Assembly: GCF_007990755.1 (NCBI RefSeq)
Contig: NZ_BJXA01000009.1
Location: 102,329 to 166,328, forward strand
Length of the DNA stretch: 64,000 nt
Direction of reading: 5' to 3'
Source: Nocardia ninae NBRC 108245
GTDB taxonomy: Bacteria; Actinomycetota; Actinomycetes; Mycobacteriales; Mycobacteriaceae
Part shown: positions 7,291 to 15,251 of the stretch, in pieces
Numbering within the stretch: the first letter of the stretch is position 1
Layout of the letters: the number at the start of each line of letters is the position of its first letter
The notes under the pieces: model-generated
What the model was told of the DNA's origin: nothing
The model's database searches: none
What the model saw: the letters and a program-made list of their open reading frames with translations, nothing else
Position numbers and translations under genes: made by a program

Positions 7291-8138
7291 ACGACCTTGT
7301 CGGCCGGTTACTGGTCGTTGATTGGGACTACTTCTTCCCGAACCCCGCGATGATGACCGGTCCGGCGGGCGTGGATGCGTTCAACTACGACTGGGGCCAC
7401 GTCGAGTCGCCGTTCATGATCAACGACGTTTGGCAGACACGACTGACTCCGTTCGTGGAGCAGAATTTGCCGTTACCCCGTTGCGAACGATTCGAGGGCT
7501 TCTGGTCCCGGTTCGGCCTGTCGCAGTGGGAGGTCGGTTCGATATTCGTGTGTGAGTCGAACATGGAAGCGGGAGAGATCTTTCCAGCATCGTCGGTCCT
7601 CGATGCGTCAGACGACGCGGACGGATGGGCGGAGGTGTGGCTGTTCGACGCTCACCATGACTGCGGTTACCCCTCGGCCCTGCACCTCCGAGAACGGAGC
7701 CAATACGACTGCGGTAGCTGGATGGCCGAACACGCCGAGCGCGGTTCGGAACTCCACGTGCGCTACCCATGGTGGCGCGCCACCGAAGACGGCTCGACAT
7801 TCGCCGAAGTCGAGCCAGAGCCGTGGGTGCCGGTTGATCGGCGGTTGGATCAATGGCCCGATGCCGCAGAGGACTTGCCGGACAGTTGGGATGCGGTGGT
7901 GGTGTGCCGCAGCGGCGCATGGGTGCCATCCTGGAACGACGACCAATTCGATGTCTTCGTCGAATCCGCCGGGATACGCACTGTGTGGATCGACTCCAAC
8001 TTCGAAGCAGGGCCACGGAAGCAACCCGACCTTGCGCTGGCTCGGGCCGAATTGGACATCCGAGCAGAGCAGTATGCAGAGATCGCTGAAGCTAACCGGC
8101 GTCTGACCGTCCCGGCTAGTGATCAGGATGCTCGGTGA
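7287..8138 (+). CDS. Arginase/deacetylase-fold-like (UPF0489-like) protein, tentative
   Basis: 283 aa. An N-terminal 'LLVVDWDYFFP' strand, a central 'WLFDAHHDCGY' (D-x-H-x-D-like) and a later 'DAVVVCRSGAWVPSWNDD' motif recall the UPF0489 proteins, relatives of the arginase/histone-deacetylase fold with a metal-binding Asp/His cluster. The call is by motif only. It is the largest gene before the biosynthetic cassette, and coupled (ATGA) to its neighbours on both sides. Confidence 0.4.
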   Translation: MNDLVGRLLVVDWDYFFPNPAMMTGPAGVDAFNYDWGHVESPFMINDVWQTRLTPFVEQNLPLPRCERFEGFWSRFGLSQWEVGSIFVCESNMEAGEIFPASSVLDASDDADGWAEVWLFDAHHDCGYPSALHLRERSQYDCGSWMAEHAERGSELHVRYPWWRATEDGSTFAEVEPEPWVPVDRRLDQWPDAAEDLPDSWDAVVVCRSGAWVPSWNDDQFDVFVESAGIRTVWIDSNFEAGPRKQPDLALARAELDIRAEQYAEIAEANRRLTVPASDQDAR

Positions 8139-8440
8139 GTGCCGGTTTTCCGACCGAGGCAGACGTAGCCGATGGCTGGGAGATCAAAGAGTTGCCCGAA
8201 GTTGGTCGGGTGCTGGCGAAATGGGCCTATCGCCGATGGATGATCGTCTGGTGGGCCGAGAAGGAAGGGCGTTTCCAATGGCAGGTGCAGACCGACAAGA
8301 AGGCGCTGGACGGCGGGCCGAGTAAGACGGCAGCGGCGGCGAAGTCGGCGGCAGTCGCGCGCGCAAAACCGAAGCCGAAGCCGAAGCCGCGAGGAAACTT
8401 GTCGAGTCTGAAAGAGCGGCTGACGCTAGACGACTACTGA
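8135..8440 (+). CDS. Small basic protein with Ala/Lys-Pro tail
   Basis: 101 aa from the GTG at 8135 (GTGA overlap). The first 60 residues are Trp-rich. They are followed by a low-complexity Ala/Lys stretch and a (Lys-Pro)4 run before a short 'LSSLKERLTLDDY' tail. The basic tail suggests nucleic-acid contact. Function unknown. Confidence 0.6.
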   Translation: MSAGFPTEADVADGWEIKELPEVGRVLAKWAYRRWMIVWWAEKEGRFQWQVQTDKKALDGGPSKTAAAAKSAAVARAKPKPKPKPRGNLSSLKERLTLDDY

Positions 8441-8495
8441 GTGTTTAGGCGTGGCCGCCAAGGGATCGGCTGCGTGTTGTTCGAAGGAGGGGAAG

Positions 8496-8825
8496 ATGCC
8501 CGAATCGGTACGGATCGGCGGCAAACGACTACATCAGATGTCGCCCGTGGAACGGGGCAATTGGCTGAGGCGCATTGGGGCGCGACTTGACCAGCTGGAT
8601 AGACGAGGGCGAACGGCAGAGGCTGCGATCGTCGCGGCGAAGAGCCGGATTGTTGTCGCGCGGGCAGAATTGGAAGCTGCGGAAGCGGCGTACGAGGATG
8701 CTTTGCAGCACCGATCTGGCATCGATGACGATATCAATGCTGTGCGCTCCTCATTGCAGGATTTCGATGTTAATGAGCTGGCGGCAATAGGGATCGTTCT
8801 GCCAGCCTTCGATACGGATCGATAG
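8496..8825 (+). CDS. Coiled-coil hypothetical protein
   Basis: 109 aa from the ATG at 8496, preceded by GAAGGAGGGG, so this start is preferred over the frame opening at 8451. Residues 30-80 are a continuous Ala/Glu/Arg-rich helix typical of a coiled coil. No catalytic motif. Confidence 0.65.
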   Translation: MPESVRIGGKRLHQMSPVERGNWLRRIGARLDQLDRRGRTAEAAIVAAKSRIVVARAELEAAEAAYEDALQHRSGIDDDINAVRSSLQDFDVNELAAIGIVLPAFDTDR

Positions 8826-8844
8826 CCACACGAAGCGATAAACG

Positions 8845-8878
8845 ACAGGGTCTGTGCTCAACTGAGCACAGACCCTGT
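8845..8878 (+). terminator. Strong intrinsic terminator
   Basis: ACAGGGTCTGTGCTCA pairs perfectly with TGAGCACAGACCCTGT across an AC centre and is followed by TTCTGTT. It closes the block before 8922. Confidence 0.75.
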
Positions 8879-8921
8879 TTCTGTTGCGGCAGAGATTGGA
8901 ATGCCGGTTAGGAGGAGATTG

Positions 8922-9152
8922 ATGTCGTTCTTCGGAGCGTTGGCTCAAATGCGCGACGAACAGGATCGCAGGACGGAGGAAGCTGCGAAGTATCGGTTCT
9001 CCGTCGAGGACAGCCGAAAGACTTGGCACAGTTTGGTTGCCGAGGCCCAGAGTGCGCTTGCGGCCGGAGACCACGACCGAGCTGATGCTTTAGCAGAGCA
9101 GGCCGAGATAGCCGAGGAGGTGTATACGGCGTCTGTGTGCGGCACTTTGTAA
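8922..9152 (+). CDS. Small helical hypothetical protein
   Basis: 76 aa. The ATG at 8922 is chosen over the ATG at 8901 because AGGAGGAG lies directly upstream of it. It is a Glu/Ala/Arg-rich helical protein with a coiled-coil feel and one Cys near the end. It is the last small gene before the cassette leader. Confidence 0.6.
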   Translation: MSFFGALAQMRDEQDRRTEEAAKYRFSVEDSRKTWHSLVAEAQSALAAGDHDRADALAEQAEIAEEVYTASVCGTL

Positions 9153-9430
9153 GCCGCGTGCGTCCCATCTTCGGCATCGAATGCATGTCGGAAGTTTCCC
9201 AGTGCAGCTCTGCGAACGATTCAATTGTCGAGATCCACGGATGATTGGTTCGCAGAGTTTCCACACTCGGGAATCAACGAAACAGACCACAGGCACAGGG
9301 ATCGACTGTAGACTTGCTTAGTCCCCCGAATCACCTGTGTATGACACGGTCGCGTGAAAGTCATTGACCGCGTGCGTGAACAGTTCGAGAGTGCGGTTCA
9401 CAATCCGTGATCTTCGAGAGATTTTTCCAT
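9153..9430 (+). other. Gene-free structured leader of the biosynthetic cassette
   Basis: No convincing gene in 278 bases. A hairpin is seen: CTCTGCGAAC (9208-9217) pairs with GTTCGCAGAG (9248-9257), with possible outer pairing AGTG (9201-9204) to CACT (9264-9267). A second, weaker pairing is CGGTC/GACCG near 9348-9370. Followed by a terminator at 9431, the layout resembles an attenuator or riboswitch leader. No known riboswitch class is recognised. Confidence 0.4.
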
Positions 9431-9465
9431 GAGGCACACACCTTTTCTGGTGTGTGCCTCATTTG
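9431..9465 (+). terminator. Intrinsic terminator directly before the methyltransferase gene
   Basis: A perfect 12-bp stem, GAGGCACACACC with GGTGTGTGCCTC, loop TTTTCT, then ATTTG. Only 31 bases separate the stem from the ATG at 9492, so it either insulates the cassette or acts as the off-switch of the leader. Confidence 0.75.
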
Positions 9466-9491
9466 TCTTTACAGGAAGGGATATAGACCTG

Positions 9492-10169
9492 ATGAGCAAT
9501 GACGAGCTCAATTACTACACCACTCCACGTTCAACACCCTCGGGCAGCGAGACGATCTTCGGAATTTGGGAGCGTGGAGACTCTTTCAACGATTCGGTGA
9601 CGCCGTCAACCTTCGTCCCCGAATACCGATACCACATGATGATGAAACTTCTGTCGCTAACCAGCGAGGGCGACGCCGTATTCTCAATCGGCTGTGGAAA
9701 TGCCGCCGTCGAGGGCGCTCTTGTCGAGCGTGGACGGCTGGTCCACGCCGTAGATCTGTTCCCTGAAGCCGTTTCGCTCGCGCGGGCGAAGGGCGTCGAT
9801 GCGCATGTCGCGGACTTCTTCCAGACCTCGGCTGCCGACGTTGCGGGCTGCTCGGCGCTGTACGCCGATGGCATTCTTGGCCACCTGTTCGACCGCCACG
9901 ACGGCGTAGGCCCAGCGATTGACAAGCTCACCGATCTCGACCTGAACACCGGTATGCAGCTTGTGTTTTCGAACGATGCACCACCCGACCGGAACGCGCC
10001 ATACGCGGAGCATGAGCGGGTGCCAGGTTTCTGGTACGTCTCCAAGGACTACCTCGCCGAAGAGTTGACGGATGCCGGACTCTCCGTCAGCGAGAGCTAC
10101 TACTTCCCGTATGAGCGACCACTGAGCGGTCTCCGTAACCGCTCCATCTGTGTCGCTCACATTCGATAG
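9492..10169 (+). CDS. Class I SAM-dependent methyltransferase
   Basis: 225 aa from the ATG at 9492 with CAGGAAGGG upstream. The SAM motif I is 'VFSIGCGNAAVEGAL' (about residues 63-77), followed by an acidic strand end 'VHAVDLF' and 'DAHVADFF'. The substrate is not predictable. The N-terminal 60 residues ('YYTTPRSTPSG...SFNDSVTPSTFVPEYRYHMMM') are a cap-like extension. First gene of the cassette; presumably it O- or N-methylates a pathway intermediate. Not of DNA-methylase type: no DPPY or PC motif is seen. Confidence 0.75.
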   Translation: MSNDELNYYTTPRSTPSGSETIFGIWERGDSFNDSVTPSTFVPEYRYHMMMKLLSLTSEGDAVFSIGCGNAAVEGALVERGRLVHAVDLFPEAVSLARAKGVDAHVADFFQTSAADVAGCSALYADGILGHLFDRHDGVGPAIDKLTDLDLNTGMQLVFSNDAPPDRNAPYAEHERVPGFWYVSKDYLAEELTDAGLSVSESYYFPYERPLSGLRNRSICVAHIR

Positions 10170-10214
10170 AACACATTCTCAATTTCGCTCGAATTACCTG
10201 AAAGGGATTCGTCC

Positions 10215-11369
10215 ATGCCATCTTATTCAGACGATGGGATCGCTGAAAGAAGTGAGCACCGAGACCGTCTGTTGCAGATCGTCTCTAGCGTCGCCGATTC
10301 ATTGTGGGAGGGTGCCGACGCCAGCGAAGACAGTCGCGTTCTGGTCCCGGAGTCGATACGAATTCTCCGAGAGTCCGGGCTGATCAAGGCGTTGGCACCG
10401 GTAGATGTCGGCGGGTTCCAGGTTGACCCTGTGACCGAGATGGAACTGATCGCCGCTGTCACGGCGATCGACGGCGCAACAGGCTGGATGTTCTGGGCGC
10501 TGGCTGGCAGCACTGCGCGAGCAGCGTCCATGCTGCCCGAGGACGCGGTCACTGAGGTGTTCGGCAACGGGCAGTTCCCGCTCATCGCCTACGACGAACG
10601 CCCGTACGACAACGTGATTCGCATCCGCGATGGCCTCGCGGAGATCAACGGCACTTGGCGGTTCGGCACCGGAGTCAGTTGCGCCGACTGGGTGGTTGCG
10701 ATCGCCCACGCCGAAACATCGTCGACAGGAACCCCATTGATCGCGGCGATTGTGCCAACCAGGCATGTCGAGATCATCGACAGCTGGAATGCATCCGGAC
10801 TGTCGGGCACCGGCACAGTGGGCTATCGGATCGACGGCCTGGTGGTGCCGGAGCTACACACCTGGCCGTATCCGCCTTCGATGCCGGTACGCGGGGGCGC
10901 TCATTTCATCAGTCGCCGTGCGGCGATCAAACACCTCGGCTTCGCGTTGGGTCTGGCGCGCAGTTCCCTCGAGTGGTTCACCGACCACGTCATCGGTCGG
11001 CAACGCACAGCGGTGGTGTCGGCTTCGCTGTTTGCTGACCTGGCACGAGCGCGGCTGGACTTGGACGCCGCGTATGCGCTTGGCCTGAGCGAGGTCAGCA
11101 CGATCTGGATCGAAGCGGTGCGAACAAGCCACGTCACCGACCAGTCGTATCTGCGGTTGCGGGCAGTCGCCCGCCGAGTAACCGAAATCGCTATGGATGT
11201 GTGCGCACTGGCGGCGCGGTACGGGGATGCGTCGATGCTCGCCCGTCAGAACCCCCTGCAGCGGAACCTGCGGGATATCACGGCCGCCGCCGCGCACGCC
11301 GAGGTGAGTGCTGTGGTCCTGGACGAGTTCGGGACAGAACTGATCAAACAAGGTGGGGAGGAACGTTAG
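10215..11369 (+). CDS. Acyl-CoA-dehydrogenase-fold flavoprotein (group D monooxygenase-like)
   Basis: 384 aa from the ATG at 10215. Layout follows the acyl-CoA dehydrogenase fold: helical N-domain ('LRESGLIKALAPVDVGG'), middle beta domain ('GTWRFGTGVSCADWVV', 'SWNASGLSGTGT') and helical C-domain with 'IGRQR'. The 'GLSGTGT' segment and absence of an obvious catalytic Glu resemble flavin-dependent monooxygenases and N-oxygenases of this fold (HsaA, DszC, nitrososynthase types) more than true dehydrogenases. A separate flavin reductase would be needed. The next gene starts two bases after the stop. Likely role: oxidation or N-hydroxylation of an intermediate. Confidence 0.7.
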   Translation: MPSYSDDGIAERSEHRDRLLQIVSSVADSLWEGADASEDSRVLVPESIRILRESGLIKALAPVDVGGFQVDPVTEMELIAAVTAIDGATGWMFWALAGSTARAASMLPEDAVTEVFGNGQFPLIAYDERPYDNVIRIRDGLAEINGTWRFGTGVSCADWVVAIAHAETSSTGTPLIAAIVPTRHVEIIDSWNASGLSGTGTVGYRIDGLVVPELHTWPYPPSMPVRGGAHFISRRAAIKHLGFALGLARSSLEWFTDHVIGRQRTAVVSASLFADLARARLDLDAAYALGLSEVSTIWIEAVRTSHVTDQSYLRLRAVARRVTEIAMDVCALAARYGDASMLARQNPLQRNLRDITAAAAHAEVSAVVLDEFGTELIKQGGEER

Positions 11370-11371
11370 CT

Positions 11372-13285
11372 ATGAACAACCCTGTGATGACAGCGTTGCG
11401 GCCGGTGTACGCGCCGATCGTCGATGCTGAGGGCGGGTACTTCACGCTCAGGGATGGTCGCCGTTTCATGGATCTGGCATCGCAAACGCTGAATCTGGCT
11501 TTCGGGCAACGCGCGGCGGCTGTCACCGACGCTGTGATCGGACAGGCTCGATGTGTCCAGTTCGCCTCCAGTCGGTTCTCCACGGTGCCGTTTCTGGAGT
11601 TGAGCGCTGAACTTGCCCGGCTGGCCCCAGCGGGCTTGGATGCGGTGTCGCTGAAGATGAGTGACGGAAGCGACGCCGTGGAGACTGCGATGAAGATCGC
11701 GATGCTGCACACTCGCCGCCCCCATATCGGATGCCTGCCGGGAGCGTGGCACGGAGAAACCCACCTGACTCTCGGTCTGGCCAGTAGCCATCGTGGACGC
11801 ATCCTTGCCGACGACCGTGTCGCGGTGCATGCCGATGAGCCGACGATCGCGGCACTGACGCAGCTGGTCGCGGCTCGCCGCGATCTGGCAGCGGTGATCA
11901 TCGATCCGTTGATGGTGGCTCAGGGCCTGCCTGTCGAGGACATGCGCGAACAGCTACAGCGGCTGCGCGAGAGATGCGACGGCGCGGGAACGCTGCTGAT
12001 CTTCGATGAGATCCAAGCGTTCGGATGGTCGGTTGGCGGGCTTTTCACCACTGATGTGCACGGAGTCTCCCCTGACATCGTGTGTCTGGGTAAGGCGTTG
12101 GGGGCAGGTATGCCGCTGGCGGCCGTCGTCGCTCGCGACGAGCTATCGGCGGTGCTGGGTTACAACGACGCGGAGTTCACCGGAGGTGGTGGGCCGTTGG
12201 CTTGTGCGGCCGGGCTGGCGGGGCTTGAGGCATTGATCGGGATACAGGACGAGCTGCCGGTGCGGGCTGAGCAGTTCGGTGCCGCGCTCTGTGAGGTCTT
12301 CGACCGGTCGAAGTTCGACGTTCGCCGGGTGGGTCTGGTTGCCACGATCGCTCCGATTCAGGGGCGTTTGCGTGAGACCTGGGCCAATCAGGTCGTCGAG
12401 GGGGCAGCTGCCGCTGGGCTGTTCGTTCGCCTCACCGATCAGAATCGGCGATTGCTGGTCAAGCCTCCACACGTCCTGGCGATGGAGGAATTGCGGGCAG
12501 GGCTTACGCGGTTGGGGCGCATAGCCGATGAGGCGGCCAGTCGCGTGTTGTGGCGGCTGCCGGGATCGCTCGCCGACGAGACGACAGTGGTACGCAAACC
12601 TCTGAGGTCGAACCGGCATGCGGGTTACGTGACCGCGCTGCTGGACGTTGCCGCCGGGGATCTGGGAATGAAGGTCCGTGGGCCGGGTGCACAGCAGAAG
12701 CTCACCAGGGACCTGGCGGGCATCGGCGTTCCTGTGGCACCGATGTACGCGGTGCCTGGTGCAGATGCCGTGGACTACGGCTTCGTGCCTGGGCGCACCC
12801 TTCAGTGGGTGCTGTCGGCGCCGGAGACACCCGATTCGTGGGTGAACGGACTGGCATTGCGGCATCTGGAGGTGGTGGTTCGTGCCCACGACAACGGTAT
12901 GGTGATTGGCGATCGGTGGCCAGGTAATGCCATTGTGAACAACCGCGCCGAGCTGACGCTGATCGATTTCGAGCTTGGCTACGACGGGCCGATCCATGTC
13001 GCGGCGCTGTTCGAGGAGGCATTCTGCATCTTGCAGACTCTGGTAGCGATTCCCGCTGATCGGAGGATCAGAGACGATCTGTCGGCGCGGATGCTGGACC
13101 AGCTGGTAGCGCGGCACGGGAGCCAGCAGGCGGCAGCGATGCTGCGCGGACTTGTCCGGTTCTACGGTGATCCGGCTCGGCCGGTGCATTCGCACTCGGA
13201 CCCCGCGTCGCATTACACCGGGCTACTGTTGGCGGCATTGTCTCGGGTCACAGGCGATCAGCACCAGGACAACACACCGAATTGA
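11372..13285 (+). CDS. Class III PLP aminotransferase fused to a kinase-like domain
   Basis: 637 aa from the ATG at 11372. Residues 1 to about 400 are a class III (ornithine/GSA-type) aminotransferase: 'DGSDAVETAMKIA' for the phosphate cup, Asp212 in 'LIFDEIQAFG', and the PLP lysine Lys241 in 'CLGKALGAGMP'. Residues about 405-637 resemble a Bud32/aminoglycoside-phosphotransferase fold: hinge-like 'GFVPGRTLQWVL', catalytic-loop 'IGDRWPGNAIV' (Asp514, Asn519) and metal-binding 'LIDFELGY' (Asp532). Fusions of class III PLP enzymes with phosphotransferases are known for phosphorylation plus phospho-lyase chemistry, but there the kinase usually comes first. Here it is C-terminal. Confidence 0.75.
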   Translation: MNNPVMTALRPVYAPIVDAEGGYFTLRDGRRFMDLASQTLNLAFGQRAAAVTDAVIGQARCVQFASSRFSTVPFLELSAELARLAPAGLDAVSLKMSDGSDAVETAMKIAMLHTRRPHIGCLPGAWHGETHLTLGLASSHRGRILADDRVAVHADEPTIAALTQLVAARRDLAAVIIDPLMVAQGLPVEDMREQLQRLRERCDGAGTLLIFDEIQAFGWSVGGLFTTDVHGVSPDIVCLGKALGAGMPLAAVVARDELSAVLGYNDAEFTGGGGPLACAAGLAGLEALIGIQDELPVRAEQFGAALCEVFDRSKFDVRRVGLVATIAPIQGRLRETWANQVVEGAAAAGLFVRLTDQNRRLLVKPPHVLAMEELRAGLTRLGRIADEAASRVLWRLPGSLADETTVVRKPLRSNRHAGYVTALLDVAAGDLGMKVRGPGAQQKLTRDLAGIGVPVAPMYAVPGADAVDYGFVPGRTLQWVLSAPETPDSWVNGLALRHLEVVVRAHDNGMVIGDRWPGNAIVNNRAELTLIDFELGYDGPIHVAALFEEAFCILQTLVAIPADRRIRDDLSARMLDQLVARHGSQQAAAMLRGLVRFYGDPARPVHSHSDPASHYTGLLLAALSRVTGDQHQDNTPN

Positions 13286-13298
13286 CGGAGGTTTTCGA

Positions 13299-15131
13299 AT
13301 GTGCGGCATTGTGGGGATGACCTCACCAAATGCGAACGTCACCGGATCGGCGGCGACGCGTTTGGCGGTCCTCGAATACCGCGGCTACGACTCCTGGGGC
13401 GTGGTCGCCCTAACCGAGGATGCTGGGCTATCGGTTACCAAGGACGTGGGGTCCATCGGCAGGGCGCTCGGAGCGGGTCTCAATGACCGGCTCCCGGCGT
13501 CGTCGCTGGCGCTCGGGCATACCCGATGGGCTACCCACGGCGGTGTCACTCAGGCCAACGCGCACCCGCACCTGTCCTTCGACGGTTCGGTGGCGATCGT
13601 TCACAACGGAGTGATCGAGAACCACGCGCAGCTGCGCCGGGAGTTGGAAGCCGACGGCATCAGTTGTGTGTCTGGCACCGATTCCGAGATTGCGGCGCAC
13701 CTGATCGCGCGCTTCCTCGGACAGGGGCACTCGATTGTGGAAGCCATTGCGGCGGCGACGAGGCGGCTGACTGGCGAGTACGCGTTGGCGGTATTGGCCG
13801 TGGCTGACCCGGTGACGGTGTGGGGAGCCAAACGCAAGAGCCCGCTACTGGCTGCGCACGACGGCACGCTGGGTGTGTTGGCTTCGGATCAGATGGCGTT
13901 GGATGCGACCAGCGTTCTGATCCTGGAGGACGGTGACATTGTGGCGCTTCGCCCTGATGGAGCCGAGCTGTTCACCACGGGCACCGATGGCGCTCCCGAG
14001 CCGATTGAGCGTGCGTACACCCGCCTCGATGGCGGGCACGAGAAAGCGGACAAGGGCCAGTACCCGCATTGGATGATCAAGGAGATCCACGAGACCCCGG
14101 ATGCGGTTCGCAACGCGCTGACCTTGCCCGCTGATCAGTTCTCCTCGGTTCTGGCCAGCGACCGTCCGGCGACGATCATCGGTGCGGGCAGCGCCTATTA
14201 CGTGGCGTCGATGGGGTCCTACTTGTTGTCCTCGCTGGCGGGTGTGCGAGCAACAGCACTTCCTGCCGACGAAGCGGAGTACTTGACCCATTTTCGGGCC
14301 GGTGACCCGCTCATCGCGGTGTCACAGAGCGGGGAGACCTTCGACACCTTGGAAGTGTGTCGCGCTGCTGTCGCTGAGGGCGCGGTGCTGACTTCCATCT
14401 GCAACGTGCCGAATTCGACCCAAGAGCGGTTGGCCACCCACCGATTGCAGCAGCGCTCCGGCCCGGAGATCTGTGTGCTGTCGACCAAGAGCATCGTTTC
14501 GCAGGTCGTGCTGCTGGCGCGTCTGGCGTTGGAAACCGGCCGCGCGAACGGCACCGTGACCGATGCGGGGTACCGCCAGCACATGGAGTCGCTGGAGCGG
14601 CTGCCCGAGACCCTGACCAACTGCATCGCAACCCTCAGCACAGCCGTGCAAGGGCTGGCGGCGAAGTACTCGACGGTGGCCGACTGGTTCTTCCTTGGTC
14701 GGGGCATCCTTTACCCCGCAGCGTGCGAAGGCGCGTTGAAGTTCAAAGAAGTCAACTACCACCATGCCGAAGGCATGGCGGCTGGGATGTTCAAGCACGG
14801 CACCATCTCGTTGATCGACGAGAATTTCTACACGGTGGCGTTGTTGCCGTCCAAGCAGGCTGCGCCGGACCGCTACGGGGCAACGTTGGCAGCAGTGAGC
14901 GAGGTCGCGGCCCGCAGCGGACCGGTGATCGGTATCGGTCCTGCCGACATCGAGGCCGACGACGTGGCCGACTTCGTGGAGTACCTGCCGCTGCCCTATC
15001 ACGGCGACGACATCGCCGATCTGGTGTTGCAGCTGGTCGCCGGGCAGATGCTTGCCTACTACTGCGCGCTGGATCTGGGCCGTGAGATCGATCAGCCCAG
15101 GTCGCTGGCCAAGTCGGTCACCGTGCGTTAG
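13299..15131 (+). CDS. glmS: Glutamine-fructose-6-phosphate aminotransferase paralogue (GlmS-like)
   Basis: 610 aa from the ATG at 13299 with GACGGAGG upstream, full family length. The glutaminase domain is intact: Cys2 nucleophile, 'HTRWATHGG' (Trp77, His80), 'NGVIENH' and 'GTDSE'. Two SIS sugar-isomerase domains follow with 'SQSGET', 'ALKFKEVNYHHAE' and the C-terminal lid 'LAKSVTV', ending in Arg where Glu is usual. It should make glucosamine-6-phosphate from fructose-6-phosphate and glutamine, or act on a related ketose phosphate. A host would already have its own glmS, so this copy probably serves the cassette. Confidence 0.85.
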   Translation: MCGIVGMTSPNANVTGSAATRLAVLEYRGYDSWGVVALTEDAGLSVTKDVGSIGRALGAGLNDRLPASSLALGHTRWATHGGVTQANAHPHLSFDGSVAIVHNGVIENHAQLRRELEADGISCVSGTDSEIAAHLIARFLGQGHSIVEAIAAATRRLTGEYALAVLAVADPVTVWGAKRKSPLLAAHDGTLGVLASDQMALDATSVLILEDGDIVALRPDGAELFTTGTDGAPEPIERAYTRLDGGHEKADKGQYPHWMIKEIHETPDAVRNALTLPADQFSSVLASDRPATIIGAGSAYYVASMGSYLLSSLAGVRATALPADEAEYLTHFRAGDPLIAVSQSGETFDTLEVCRAAVAEGAVLTSICNVPNSTQERLATHRLQQRSGPEICVLSTKSIVSQVVLLARLALETGRANGTVTDAGYRQHMESLERLPETLTNCIATLSTAVQGLAAKYSTVADWFFLGRGILYPAACEGALKFKEVNYHHAEGMAAGMFKHGTISLIDENFYTVALLPSKQAAPDRYGATLAAVSEVAARSGPVIGIGPADIEADDVADFVEYLPLPYHGDDIADLVLQLVAGQMLAYYCALDLGREIDQPRSLAKSVTVR

Positions 15132-15151
15132 CCGACCACCCCCCAACCATA

Positions 15152-15188
15152 AGAACCCCGACCGGTTTCGACCGGTCGGGGTTCTTTC
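15152..15188 (+). terminator. Strong intrinsic terminator after the glmS-like gene
   Basis: A perfect 15-bp stem (AGAACCCCGACCGGT with its complement) closed by a TTCG tetraloop and followed by TTCGTTG. It splits the cassette between the glmS-like and MetRS-like genes. Confidence 0.85.
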
Positions 15189-15251
15189 GTTGTGGGCGTA
15201 TGGCGGCGGAAAACCACACAGAATCCATTGATACGAAAGGGGTTATCTCAA

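Noticed and set aside
9367-9421. Possible tRNA T arm (GGTTCACAATCC) in the cassette leader
   Set aside because: Loop has the wrong length and lacks A58; no acceptor stem can be drawn.
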